A DNA stretch of 64,000 bases. It comes from Channa striata (lineage: Eukaryota; Chordata; Actinopteri; Anabantiformes; Channidae). This document shows, piece by piece, positions 37,515-48,540 of this stretch. The DNA lies in NCBI GenBank assembly GCA_033026295.1, contig CM065183.1:1488001-1552000 (forward strand), read 5' to 3'. The position numbers and the translations under genes are program-made. How positions within the stretch are numbered: position 1 is the first letter of the stretch; every line of letters begins with the position of its first letter. The notes beneath the pieces are model-generated. The model did not search any database, had not been told where the DNA came from, and saw nothing but the letters and a program-made list of their open reading frames with translations.

Positions 37515-40038
37515 GACAATCTACTTTATCCAAACCAGAATATCTGAAATTGCCGTAAGATTAATTGACATAATAAGTGTTATTAAAGTAGCCTCTAGTT
37601 AAGCCTGAGGGTTAAAATAAAACACATAAATGCATCTGATGTAGTGTTTACTGCAACATTTCCAAGGCTTTAAACAGCTCAACACTTCCACTGAAGCTTG
37701 CAAATGTCTTTCTTTTTACCATCCTTTAAATGGTCTGCCCCATTAGATGTTACAGTGTAGTTTTTGTGTTGCAGACCTTATCTGCTTTAATATCCATTCA
37801 TTTATAAATTTGTCTGTGATATTACATTTAAGTTTTACATTTGCACAAGATCATGAACTGTGATGCAACAATTGGTCTTGATCTACTCTCAGATGACTAA
37901 CAGCTCTTTCTGTGCACGAGGAAAAGAGAGGCAGGAGTCAAAGAAAAACCTCATTATATTCAGTACACTCATCTGTATTCCTTATCTGTTAACCTCAGCT
38001 CAGTCCCCTGTCTACGACACATTCAGTGAAACTCTACAATTTAATCAGTGCAGATACTGAAGTTAGAGCCCACTTAACGGTTCGGGAGAAGTGCAAACCT
38101 GCACAGCAGAAGGGACTTTCTGCATAGAGATTTAAAAATAATGTGTGGTCTGAACTGTATCCTGCTGAAGAAAACATGTCCTAAATATGTTTAACATCAC
38201 TGATATTTTAAAAAGTGAGAAAAATGTCATATCACGCATGTGGCACTGTAAACAATAAGATTTGGTGTAAGTAAAAACTAAATCTTAAAGTTGCAAATAT
38301 AATAAACATATGACAATTTAGGTCATAGTGTCAGTGGTGTTGTGGTATTACTGATGAATTTTATTTATTTTGTAATAAGGATGGTGACAGTGACAGTTTG
38401 CTCCATCATGCCACAAGATTTTCCCACACCTCCGACCGGAGCATCACAGGGATTTAACTAAACGATGTGATTGAGTCCAGGTTTTTTTATATGCTGTTTG
38501 CAGGTGTCTCTATTAGTTTGACCCCCATATATAAATAAAGGCAGGCTACAAAAATTATAAGAAGCTGCATGACAGAAATACCAAGTAAGTATTTGAGAGT
38601 GTCTCCATTAAACAGCTTGTCAACCACTGATTACTTTATATTATTATTTTTTTATTATTACTGTATTAGTTAATGCTGAGAACCAACTTTACAAATTAGT
38701 TTAAGAACATTTTTTTCATTAGTAGATGTAAAATAAAAAGATACAATTTTAATTTTCCATTGGAGTTTTCAGTAATTGTAATGTTTTTAGCTGGCAATAC
38801 TGCATAGTTATTAAGTTTGTACTTACACTGATGTCACTTGGCATTTGTTAACTAGTCATAACAAAAGTGGGATCGGTTGAATCAAGTCTGATTCTACAGT
38901 TCTGTAAGAAACATTATCTGAATGAAAACGATAATGTTCAACTGTTGTTCAGTCTCTTTCAGACAGTGTCGATTGTGTTTGTGACGCGGTTACACTTGAT
39001 TGAATCAAGTAAATACCGAGAAGGCACGCTGAAGAATTAAAGCCCTAATAAAAAGACAAGAAGGAAAGAAAGAGAAGGTTAGATGTCATTTTACCGTGTT
39101 TTAACACTAACTAACAGATCCTACTAATCTTCCTTTCACCCGTTGTCTTTGAAATCCAAACTGATCAGTTCAGTTATAGTAAATGGGTATTTGTATGATG
39201 TTTTGGTGATGATGATGTAACAATCAGTCCCGATCAGCTCTGAGGGAACATGCAGGTCCTCTGTGCGTGCAAAGACAGACTGTCTTGTGCAGAAACAAAA
39301 GTGAACGGCAGCGACATTTAACGTTACATTCAACAAAATCGTCTAGAATTCTTACCAGTAAACTTCAGTTCTAGTCCCTAGTCTGGGACTCACTGCTGCT
39401 TGGCATTCAGTGAGGCTCCAGGATTTCACCTCAGGAAGCAGAGAAGTGCACAACCCGCACAACATGAGGCACGTTCCTCACAGATGTGATAAGTGCTGTA
39501 AATATTAATAAAATATCTGATAGAGTAAACAACCAAATTAGCCGTATGTAAGAAGTCAGAGAAACTAAAAAGCTCACCACTTAATCAATTTGTATATAAG
39601 TAAATAGTTGCAGTTAAAAGATTCAAAGAGTGCAAAGTCATAGTGTCCTGTTTTTTCAGTGGGTTTTCATCACAGCATAGCTCAACGGACACAAACCACA
39701 CTATGTTACTAGGATTTTATTTACACCTACTTTGTAGCTATACATTCACAACCAATAAACAGGCATCTTAAAAATCTCCACTACAAGACACCAAATCAAC
39801 AGCATCAATATGCTGTTGATTTGGTGATCTCAATATCAATATTTGAGATGAGTTTCAGTGTTTCCCATCTGACATCTATGTGTTACACTACATTGATGAC
39901 AATGCACAATCTTATATAGCGGTAGTTTTTATTTCATATTAAATGTTATTTTTTATTAAAGGTTTTAATTTTACTGCACTCATCATATTTGTGGTCAGTA
40001 ATAAATTCTACTCTGCACAACCTGGCCAACACCGGAGG
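37515..40038. other. AT-rich non-coding DNA
   Basis: No gene or named repeat recognised apart from the hairpins at 39,789-39,849. Confidence 0.55.
39789..39849. repeat. perfect 16-bp-arm hairpin followed by a smaller hairpin
   Basis: Arms 39,789-39,804 and 39,811-39,826 are exact reverse complements around a 6-base loop. Immediately after comes a second inverted repeat with 7-bp arms (39,827-39,833 and 39,843-39,849). No transposon ends were recognised nearby. Confidence 0.8.
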
Positions 40039-40053
40039 AGAGTGGATATGACT
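40039..40053 (+). repeat. left 15-bp target site duplication of RTE LINE
   Basis: AGAGTGGATATGACT, repeated exactly at 42,972-42,986. It adjoins the element's 3' end (the element is on the reverse strand). Confidence 0.92.
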
Positions 40054-42971
40054 TTTCTACTACTACTACTTTTCTTTTGGCTTTTCCCATCAGGGGTCCC
40101 CACAGCGAATTATCCGTTCCCACTTCACTCTATCCTGGGCATCTTCCTCTCTGACACCAGCTAACCTCATGTCCTCTGTTAGAACGTCCATATATCTCCT
40201 CCTTGCTCGTCCTCTTGCCCTCTTGCCTGGCAGCTCCATCTCCAACATCCTTCTACCAATATATTCACTATCCCTCCTCTGCACATGTCCAAACCATCTT
40301 AATCTGGCCTCTCTGACTTTGTTGCTAACACAGGCAACATGCGCTGTCCCTCTGATGAACTCGTTCCTTATTCTGTCCAACCTTGTCACTCCTAAGGAGA
40401 ACCTCAACATCTTCATCTCTGCTGCTTCCATCTCTGCCTCTTGTCTCTTTCTCACTGCTACTATCTCTAACCCATAGAGCAGAGCTGGTCTCACCACTGT
40501 CCTGTACACCTTTCCTTTGAGTCTGGCTGACACTCTTCTGTCACACAACACTCTTGACACTTTCCTCCTTTCATACCTCTTCTTTCCAGAGCAAACCTCC
40601 ACCTCTCCAGCTGTTCCTCCACCTGCTCTCTACTCTCGCTGCAAATCACAATGTCATCTGCAAACATCATTGTCCAGGGAGATTTCTGTCTGACCTCGTC
40701 TGTCAACCTGTCCATCAGCATAGCAAACAAGAAGGGACTCAAAGCTGATCCTTGGTGTAGTTCCACCTCCACCTCCACTCCTCTGTCTGACCTTCGGCAC
40801 ATCTCACCACCATCATGCTCCTCTCATTCATGTCCTGGACTACTCTGACGTAATTCTCTGCCACTCCCGTTAACCTCATACAGTACCACAGCTCCTCCCT
40901 CGGCACCCTGTCATATGCCTTCTCTAAATCCACAAAGACACAATGCAGCTCCTTCGGACCATCTCTAAACTTTTCCATCAACAATCTTACAGGGCATGAA
41001 ACCATACTGCTGCTCACAAATCTCCACCTCCTTCCTAAGCCTGGCCTCCACTACTCTTTCCCACAGCTTCATTGTGTGACTCATCAGCTTTATCCCTCTG
41101 TAGTTGCTACAGTTCTGCGTGTCACCCTTGTTCTTAAAGATCGGCACCAGAACGCTTCTCCTCCATTCCTCAGGCATCTTCTCACTCTCTAGAATCCTGT
41201 TAAACAGACCTGTCAGAAACTTCACTGCTGTCTCTCCTAGACACTTCCACACCTCCACAGGTACGTCATTAGGACCAACAGCCTTTCCGCTCTTCATCCT
41301 TTTCAGAGCCTTCCTCACCTCATCCTTTCTAATCTCTGCTATTTCCGGCTCCACAACATCCACATCTTCCTCCCTTCTTTCCCTGTCATTTTCCACATTC
41401 ATCAGCTCCTCAAAATACTCCTTCCATCTTCTCTGCACACTCTCCTGGCTTGTTAGCACCTTTCCATCTCTGTCTTTAATCACCCTTATCTGTTGCACAT
41501 CTTTCCCATCCCTATCTCTCTGTCTGGCTATCCTGTACATGTCCTTCTCTCCTTCCTTCATATCTAACCTGTCATACAGCTCATCGTAAGCTTTCTGTTT
41601 GGCCTTTGCCACCTCCCTCTTTACACTGCGCTGCGCTTCCTTTTGCTCCTGTCTACTTTCCTCAGTCCTTTCTACATCCCACTTCTTTTTAGCTAACCTC
41701 TTCCTCTGGATGCAGTCCTGTACTTCCTCATTCCACCACCAAGCGTCTTTATCTTCTTTCCTCTTACCAGATGACACACTAAGTACCTTCTTACCTGTTT
41801 CCCTGATTACCTCTGCTGTAGTTTCCTAGTCATCTGGAAGCTCTTCCTGACCACCCAAAGCCTTTCTCAACTTCTGCCTGAATTCCTCACAAGTTTCTTC
41901 ATTCTTTAGCTTCCACCACTTGGTCTTCTTTTCTGACTTTCCTCTCTTCTTCTTCATGACCACCAGAGTCATCTTACACACCACCATGCGGTGCTGTCTG
42001 GCTACACTCTCTCCTACCACCACTTTACAGTCACTAACCTCTCTCAAATGACCTCGTCTACATAGAATATAGTCCACCTGTGTACTCCTACCTCCACTCT
42101 TGTATGTCACTCTGTGTTCCTCTCGCTTCTGGAAGTACAGCCATTTCCATTCTCTTAGCAAAGTCCACCACCATCTGTCCTTCTGGATTCCTTTCCTTTA
42201 CACCAAACCTGCCCATCACCTCCTCATCACCTCTGTTTCCCTCACCAACATGCCCATTGAAGTCTGCTCTGACAACTAGTCTCTCTCCTCTGGGGATACT
42301 CTCTACAACCTCATCAAACTCACTCCAGAATCTCTCCTTCTCTTCTAACTCACAGCCAACTTGTGGAGCATACCCACTGACTACGTTCACCATCACCCCT
42401 TCAATTTCTAGCTTTAGGCTCATCACCCTGTCTGAGACACTTTTCACCTCTAGAACATTGTTCACAAACTCCCCCTTCAGGATCACTCCTACTCCGTTTC
42501 TCTTCCTATCAACACCATGGTAGAACAGTTTGTATCCTCCTCCAACACTACGTGCTTTGCTGCCCTTCCACCTCGTCTCCTGCACACACAGTACATCTAC
42601 TTTCCTTCTCTCCATCATGTCTGCCAGCTCTCTACCTTTCCCTGTCATTGTTCCAACATTAAGAGTCCCTACTCTCAGATCTAAGCTCCTGCCTTTCCTC
42701 TTCTCTCTCTGACCGCGAACCCTTCTGCCTCCTCTCCTTCTTCGACCAACAGCAGTCCAATTTCCACCGGCACCCTGTAGGTTAACAGCACCGGTGGCGG
42801 TCGTTGTTAACCCGGGCCTCGACCGATCCGGTATGATGATGGTATGGATGACTCGCATGGTTGTCCTTGGCAAGTTTTACGCCGTATGCCCTTCCTGACG
42901 CAACCCTCTCTATTTATCCGGGCTTGGGACCGGCACAGAAGTTACTGGCTTGCAACCCCTGTGGCTAGATT
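40054..42971 (-). mobile_element. RTE-clade LINE retrotransposon, nearly full length, reverse strand
   Basis: On the reverse strand the order is: 5' region ('gttgcgtcaggaagggcata...gcgtaaaac' near 42,900), endonuclease, linker, reverse transcriptase and C-terminal domain. It ends in a (TAG)n-like trinucleotide tail (ctactactacta on the plus strand at 40,057-40,070). A single fused protein, no separate ORF1 and a trinucleotide tail fit the RTE clade (fish Expander/Rex3-like or BovB-like; subfamily not determined). The perfect 15-bp target duplication fixes both ends, so the 2,918-bp copy inserted without 5' truncation or with only slight truncation. Its reading frame is broken by a stop, several frameshifts and internal deletions. 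Confidence 0.92.
40090..42873 (-). pseudogene. RTE LINE endonuclease/reverse transcriptase polyprotein, disabled
   Basis: Reading the reverse strand from 42,873, the endonuclease shows LNVGTMTGKGREL, VQETRWKG (catalytic Glu present), SGYAPQVG, ADFNGHVG, and STQVDYILCRRG with QHRMV (Asp/His end). A frameshift lies near 42,140. An in-frame TAG (plus-strand 41,826-41,828) sits just before AWWWNEEVQDCIQRKR of the linker. The reverse transcriptase shows KSGKAVGPNDVPVEVWK, NYRGIKLMSH and QQYGFMP. After GFMP a small deletion with frameshift removes the residues before LLMEKFRDGPKELHCVFVD. Further motifs are DLEKAYDRVPREELW (motif A), HQGSALSPFLFA (motif B) and MMFADDIVICSE (motif C, FADD). A further deletion follows RRGMK. 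The C-terminal part has RPALLYGLE and RLRWFGHVQRR. Catalytic aspartates remain, but no continuous protein can be made. Confidence 0.88.
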
Positions 42972-42986
42972 AGAGTGGATATGACT
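42972..42986 (+). repeat. right 15-bp target site duplication of RTE LINE
   Basis: AGAGTGGATATGACT, identical to 40,039-40,053; it adjoins the element's 5' end. Confidence 0.92.
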
Positions 42987-43944
42987 CTAAATGATGATAA
43001 TTAATTGAGAGTCATAACTGTGGGGTGTATAATAAAGAATATCTGCAACATTACACAAGACACATTTTTCACTGTTTTGGTTCCAGATCAGAAACGAGCT
43101 GAACACAACATTTGATCTTATAAATGTTCCTACCAAATGATCATGATGAACTTGAGATACACTGTTCCCTGTTCATTTTTATCAGCAGAGGAGTGTGTGA
43201 AGTGCTCGCTCTCTCTTTTAAAGAAATCTCATTCAGCTGCTTAAATACCTGCTTTACTGCAAAAACCAATAAGGGGCTGCTTCGGGACCCAAACCTGTGA
43301 CATCGTAAGACTGCAGAGGCCTAAACTCATCTGAGAAGCTCCTCCTACTTCTTGCCCCAGCATTGAAAAGGATAAATTTATGGTGTAAACCACTGGAAGG
43401 GATTTACTGTGCCCAGCACAGTTAGTAGAGGATGGTATTATACTTTTTACTCCACTGTACTTTTCACTGCTTGCCAACTGTGTGTATGTGTGTGACTGCT
43501 TCAGCTGTTGTATAATAATTCTTTGTTGCACATCTGGAAGGTTTAATGCTTTCTAAGGGTCTAAGGACAGAGGATGTTGGGCAGATTGAAATGCCCCTGA
43601 GGCAGAGTTTACTTATGATTTCAGAAGTTGATCTGATATAATTCTTCTTAACATTTGCTGATATTGCTGATGTGAAGCTTTGTGTGGCTGTGCTGTGTAG
43701 CCTATCATACTATTATATTATTTGTCATATATATAGTTGCATGATCAGGTGTTTCCATATTTACCATGAATGGCTGCAAAGTGTAGGGTCAGGTCAAGCT
43801 CAGAAGACTTTTGAAAATTACTTTGCCAGAAGTCAGATGTGATTTCTAAGCTGTGTCAGGAACCGACATTTAAAGATGAAACGCAGTTTGCTGACAAGCA
43901 TCATCAATGGTGAAAAGTAAGAAAGTACAACTGGTTTGCTACCA
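42987..43944. other. non-coding spacer
   Basis: No gene seen. A phrase at 43,440-43,470 ('tactttttactccactgtactttt') resembles the AAGTAC repeat listed next. Confidence 0.5.
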
Positions 43945-44090
43945 GTGGTGGAAGATATAAGTACAAGTACTTTATTTGTAGGTGTCTGTGCTTTACTTAA
44001 GTACATTTAATTATGGCTACTTTATGGCTTTTTCTCCACTACAATTCTAATCAAAGTTGAAATACATGTTATGATCACTTTTATGTATAC
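43945..44090. repeat. 'AAGTAC' interspersed repeat copy
   Basis: The text 'agtggtggaagatataagtacaagtacttta..ctttacttaagtacatttaattatggctactttatgg..ctccactacaa' is a typical copy of a very abundant acanthomorph repeat. It is the best preserved of the three copies in the window. No coding capacity. Confidence 0.6.
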
Positions 44091-44604
44091 TTTTCATAAT
44101 TTAGCCTTTTTTTCCTTTTTTATGAAAACAAAATCACTAGCAATACAGAAGACTTGCTTGACATATTAGCAGTAGTCAAAGTGAACCTGAGTTCAGTCCA
44201 AGACCCCTGCAGAGCCTTAAGAAACTCTGCCCTTTAATTGAGACCCTTTGACTTGCTCATGTGTGACTCACTCCCACCTTTGGTGATAGCAATTAAATAT
44301 GACATTTGGAGACCAGTGTGACACGACATTAAAATTTAAGAGCAATCTAACAAACAATCCTACAATTGGACATACAGTTGCAGATTGAGACTGTTTCTGC
44401 TGGAAAAGTATACTCCTCGCTGGTATGTTGTTCAGCTGGAAAGAGAATGGATGTAATTTGAATTTAACTCTGCAGTTACAGTAAAGTGTTTGCTCGCCGG
44501 ATGGAGAAAGCTCCGGGACTCCTCAGAGGGCATCATATACCAGACGTGAGATTTGAAAAAGGGAAAAATCAATGAAGTGGATTAAGTTGATGAAGTGGAG
44601 CATG

Positions 44605-44740
44605 TCATTTTCAAAAAGTATTCAGATGCCTTCACCTTTATCACACAGGGTTGGGATGTTTAATACTAAATGGGAAAAAATGGCCATTTAGCTTTTTAAT
44701 CTACACTTAATAACTCAAAACTATAACGATGCCTCAGTAA
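44605..44740. repeat. worn Tc1-like terminal region
   Basis: 'aaaaagtattcagatgccttcacctttatcacacagggttgggatg...ctacacttaataactcaaaac' parallels the terminal sequence of a widespread fish Tc1 family ('agtattcagacccttcac...ctacactcaataccccat'). No transposase or partner end was found nearby. Confidence 0.45.
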
Positions 44741-45307
44741 GTTCTCCAAATGAATTAAAATAAAACACTAAGACTAACCTTTTGCTTTAGCTCTTCAAAA
44801 TTTGGTTACATCCAGTTTGGGTTATTTGCCCTTGATATGTCCATTTAGGAAGGAATCCAACCGATGCATGTACACGTGACATTACGTGGGCTATACAAGT
44901 GTGGGGAATGTGTGGAATTTGCAAATTATGCAAATGTCATAAGCTTTTGAACAATGTAGTGTCAAAATCTGTTTCTTACTGCATTGTAAGCTACAGAGCT
45001 CATAGGAAAAACTGGTAATTAAAAAAATTAAACGCAACTATACAAAAGCAGTGTATACTACTAATGTGGCAGGGTCAACAGTTGTTTTGCAAATGTGTCA
45101 AACATGATTTTATGATAACTCCACAGACCATAAACTAACAATTGAGACAATTATGTGCCACTTTTTTTTGTAGGTTTTGCATGCAGTGTGTTTGTCCCTC
45201 TCCTGCTGTATACTTTTGTCAGTGCAGTGACTCCTCTGATGAGTTACAAGCTTCAGTGGCTTAGATGAGCCACAGTGGAAGAAGCTGCTAAGGTAGAATT
45301 TAGGGGT

Positions 45308-45561
45308 GACTGCGCGCAGTTGGTTGCACAGTCGTCCACAAATCCTACAGTTGTTGGTTTGATCCCTGGCTCCTCTGGTCACGTGTCAAAGTGTCCTTGA
45401 GCAAGGCACTGAACTCCGCTTAGTGCTCCCAGTGAGCGTCGGTCAGCTGCATAGCAGCTCCCCCATCAGTGTATGAATGTGTGTGTGTTTGAGAGTGTGA
45501 ATGGTAGATCAGAAGCAGTGTAAAGCGCTTTGAGTACCAACACGTAGAAAAGCGCTATATA
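45308..45561 (+). mobile_element. tRNA-promoter SINE-like element, main part (interrupted by a Tc1 element)
   Basis: It contains a B-box-like GGTTTGATCC (45,356-45,365), 'cctctggtcacgtgtcaaagtgtccttgagcaaggcactgaa', 'gctcccagtgagcgtcggtcagctgcatagcagctcccccatcagtgta', a gtgtgtgt tract, then 'gtaaagcgctttgagtaccaacacgtagaaaagcgctatata'. The Tc1 transposon begins at that point. The SINE continues at 47,132. Confidence 0.7.
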
Positions 45562-47131
45562 CAGTCAGGTCCATAAATATTGGGACATCGACACAATTCC
45601 AACATTTTTGGCTCTATACAACACCACAATGAGTTTGAAATGAAATGAATAAGATATCTTTACCTGCAGACTGTCAGCTGTAATTTGAGGGTATTTACAT
45701 GCAAATCAGGTGAACGGTGTAGGAATTACAACAGTTTGCATATGTGCCTCCCACTTGTTAAGGGACCAGAAGTAATGGGCCAATTGGCTTCTCAGCTGCT
45801 CCATGGCCAGATGTGTGTTATTCCCTCATTATCCCAATTACAATGAGCAGATAAAAGGTCCAGAGTTCATTTGAAGTGTGCTGTATGCATTTTGAATCTG
45901 TTGCTGTCAACTCTCAAGATGAGATCCAAAGAGCTGTCACTATCAGTAAAGCCATCATTAGGCTGATAAAACAAAAGAAAACCATCAGAGAGATAGCAAA
46001 AATATTAGGCGTGGCCAAAACGACTGTTTGGAACATTCTTAAAAAGGAGGAATGCACCGGTGAGCTCAGCAACGTCAAACGACCCTGTGGTGGATGACCG
46101 AAGAATTCTGTCCCTGGTGAAGAAAACACCCTTCACAACAGTTGGTCAGATGAAGAACACTGTCCAGGAGGAAGGTGTATGTGTGTCAAAGTCAACAATC
46201 AAGAGAAGACTTCACCAGAGTGAATACAGAGGGTTTACCACAAGATGTAAACCATTAGTGAGCCTCAAAAACAGGAAGGCCAGATTAGAGTTTGCCAAAC
46301 GACATCTAAAACAGTCTTCACAGTTCTGGAACAACATCCTATGGACAGATGAGCCCAAGATCAACTTGTACCAGAGTGATGGAAAGAGAAGAGTAAGGAG
46401 AAGGAAAGGAACTGCTCATGATCCTAAGCATACCACCTCATCAGTGAAGCATGGTGGTGGTAGTGTCATGGCGTGGGCATGTATGGCTGCTAATGGAACT
46501 GGTTCTCTTGTATATATTGATAATGTGACTGCTGACAAAAGCAGCAGGATGAATTCTGAAGTGTTTCGGGCTATATTATCTGCTCATATTCAGCCAAATG
46601 CTTCAGCACTCATTGGACGGCGCTTCACAGTGCAGATGGACAGTGACCCAAAGCATACTGCAAAATCAACCAAAGAGTTTCTAAAGGGAAAGAAGTGGAA
46701 TCTTATGCAATGACCAAGTCAATCACCTGACCCGAATCCGTTTGAGCATGCGTTTCACTTGCTGAAGACAAAACTGAAGGGAAAATGCCCCAAGAACAAG
46801 CAGGAACTGAAGACAGTTGCATTGGAGGCCTGGCAGAGCATCACCAGGGAAGAAACCCAGCGTCTGGTGATGTCTATGCATTCCAGACTTATGGCTATAA
46901 TTGACTGCAAAGGATTTGCAACCAAATATTAAAAAGTGAAAGTTTGATTTATGATTATCATTCTGTACCATTACTTTTGGTCCCTTAACAAGTGAAAATA
47001 CCCTCAAATTAAACCTGACAGTCTGCAGTTAAAGCGAATCTTGTTCGTTTCATTTCAAATCCATTGTGGTGGTGTATAGAGCCAAAAATGTTGGAATTGT
47101 GTCGATGTCCCAATATTTATAGACCTGACTG
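45562..47131 (+). mobile_element. Tc1-like DNA transposon with long terminal inverted repeats
   Basis: The left end 'cagtcaggtccataaatattgggacatcgacac' and the right end (reverse strand 'cagtcaggtctataaatattgggacatcgacac') are inverted repeats. They are nearly identical for about 70 bp and recognisably related for about 200 bp. The right repeat lacks a stretch of roughly 55-60 bp present on the left (around 45,700-45,765). The element is flanked by TA on both sides (45,560-45,561 and 47,132-47,133), the duplicated TA target of the Tc1/mariner superfamily. Total length of 1,570 bp is usual for Tc1. It sits inside a SINE, so it is younger than that copy. Confidence 0.95.
45919..46932 (+). pseudogene. 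Tc1-like transposase (DDE/DD34E type), disabled
   Basis: The candidate start is ATG at 45,919; the frame shifts within about 15 codons, consistent with a 4-base loss. The helix-turn-helix part reads IIRLIKQKKTIREIAKILG and TTVWNILKKEE (45,950-46,050). The GRPR-type linker is missing, with a second frameshift near 46,075-46,085. From 46,087 the frame is open: STIKRRLHQSEYRG (second DNA-binding half), WTDEPKINLYQ (first catalytic Asp), HGGGSVMAWACMAANGTG (glycine-rich box) and MDSDPKHTAKST (second Asp; Asn is more usual at the Ser). A TGA at 46,711-46,713 replaces a Trp codon just before SQSPDPNPFEHAFHLLK, which carries the catalytic Glu. The frame then stays open to TAA at 46,930-46,932. All three catalytic acids are encoded but no intact protein can be made. 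Confidence 0.9.
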
Positions 47132-47165
47132 TAAGTGCAGGCCATTTACCATTTACCATTCGTCT
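47132..47165 (+). mobile_element. tail of the SINE-like element split by the Tc1 insertion
   Basis: 'taagtgcaggccatttaccatttaccatt' continues the SINE interrupted at 45,561. Joined across the Tc1 element with one TA removed, the text 'gctatataagtgcaggcc' matches the uninterrupted copy at 55,931-55,950 ('gctatataagtgcaaacc'). The tail has repeated CCATTTA units. Confidence 0.8.
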
Positions 47166-47210
47166 GAATTTCAGCTTCTGAAGCTTGTAACTCCTTCAGA
47201 GGAATCATAA

Positions 47211-47281
47211 GTGTCCCCGGATTTGGCGCTGTGTGTCCTCTAGTGCGCAGCTACTGGTCCTACTAACCTGCTCAATGTTTT
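47211..47281 (+). mobile_element. 71-bp internal fragment of the L2 3' region
   Basis: 'gtgtccccggatttggcgctgtgtgtcc...ctgctcaatgttttg' is nearly identical to 37,165-37,235 of the full-length L2. It starts exactly after the position where complete copies have a pyrimidine tract ending in CAG and stops abruptly, without the 3' tail. Origin unclear. Confidence 0.8.
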
Positions 47282-47384
47282 GACTCTGTACTTAGCATTA
47301 CATTAATAATCAGCTGCCTCCCTGTCTCAGTGTAGCCTGCATTCTGTAAGAGATATAAATAGTGATTATTTGGAATGCAGGAAC

Positions 47385-47820
47385 ATTTTGATCTAAAATG
47401 AGCCATGTCTGGTCACTTCACTTGACTGCTGTAATGCTCTGTTATATGGTATCTGACACGAGCTTTTCCTTAAACGTCAACTGGTTCAGAAGAGCTTTTA
47501 TTCCTTCTATGCAGCCCGTCACCCTCACCCTTCAACAGCTCCACTCTGACTGGGAACATGGTGTCTCCATCAAATTGCACTGGTTGTAAAATTCTCCTCC
47601 TCACTTTCAAGCCTTCAAGATCTCTACCACACATTTCAGAGCTCTTACTCTCAGTCATACACCCCTTCCTGTACTCTCTAATGTTCCACAATGGATCTTC
47701 TTAATCGCAGTGCCCTTCATCTCTGGAACTCGCTCCTAGGCAACATTTATAACACAGGTTCTTTGTCACCATTAAAATCTTGTCTTAAGACTCATCCATT
47801 TTAAATGGCTTATTCATTGC
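47385..47820 (+). pseudogene. decayed C-terminal region of a second LINE family (L2/CR1/Rex1-like)
   Basis: In shifting frames the plus strand encodes pieces typical of LINE reverse transcriptase C-termini: LDCCNALLYGI (about 47,420-47,455), HWL (about 47,578), LHLWNSL (about 47,715-47,740) and LKSCLKTHPF (about 47,775-47,805). The nucleotide sequence is unlike the abundant L2 family, so this is another, older lineage. A (TTA)n tract at about 47,863-47,894 may be its tail or a later expansion. Confidence 0.6.
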
Positions 47821-47862
47821 AATTTATCACTGTACCTTTTTAACTATTTAGCCTTATGAGTT

Positions 47863-47894
47863 TTTATTATTGTTATTATTATTATTATTATTAT
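47863..47894 (+). repeat. (TTA)n microsatellite
   Basis: About ten TTA/ATT units with one interruption. Confidence 0.9.
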
Positions 47895-48299
47895 GGAGGA
47901 GGGGTGTGACATTTGTTTCTGATCAAAGAGGGTTTGATCACTCATGGTATGAACAGTATTCATGGCTGAGGTATTTGATTCGCAAAGATGCAGCTTTGTG
48001 TTGTGTATGAGAACATTTTTGTACCCACATGATGGAAATGAGCTTTACTTGTTTTGGATTTCAAAACTGGAGAAATGCCAATAAATTACTTAAACAGCAA
48101 AATGGAAACATTTCTCATTGGCAAACTATGGAGGCCTGGGATTAATTTAAGATGTGTAGAAAAACTGACTGGAGACTGATGTTTACAAAGCTGTGTGTTT
48201 CTCATTCTGGACAAAAATGAAATAACATATATCAATAGAAACAATAACCGTGGTAATTTTTGTAGCTTGTTTTCTCGTATTGGGACATTCTACAGTACA

Positions 48300-48358
48300 T
48301 TTACATTTAATCATTTGGCAGACGCTTTTATCCAAAGCAACTTACAAGTGAGGTACTG
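48300..48358 (+). repeat. short fragment of a common fish repeat ('ggcagacgcttttatccaaagc')
   Basis: 'catttaatcatttggcagacgcttttatccaaagcaacttacaagtgag' is a phrase that recurs throughout teleost genomes. I cannot assign its class. Confidence 0.5.
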
Positions 48359-48540
48359 TAGTGAATAAATTACCTGACCTGGCAATGCTAAGTACATCCA
48401 CCATTTCAATCTAAATGAAATCACTGATATTATGGTAAATGGGACACAGAACAAATAAGCAATAAAGAAAGCAATACACTTTGCATTAATAATCGAGATG
48501 AGATGAAAGACATAAGCAAAAAAGAGCAACTTTTTAAAAA

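Noticed and set aside
41104..42712. Several plus-strand open frames of 60-160 codons
   Set aside because: They are the antisense of the reverse-strand RTE LINE, whose motifs are unmistakable; the plus-strand products are Ser/Leu-rich shadows.
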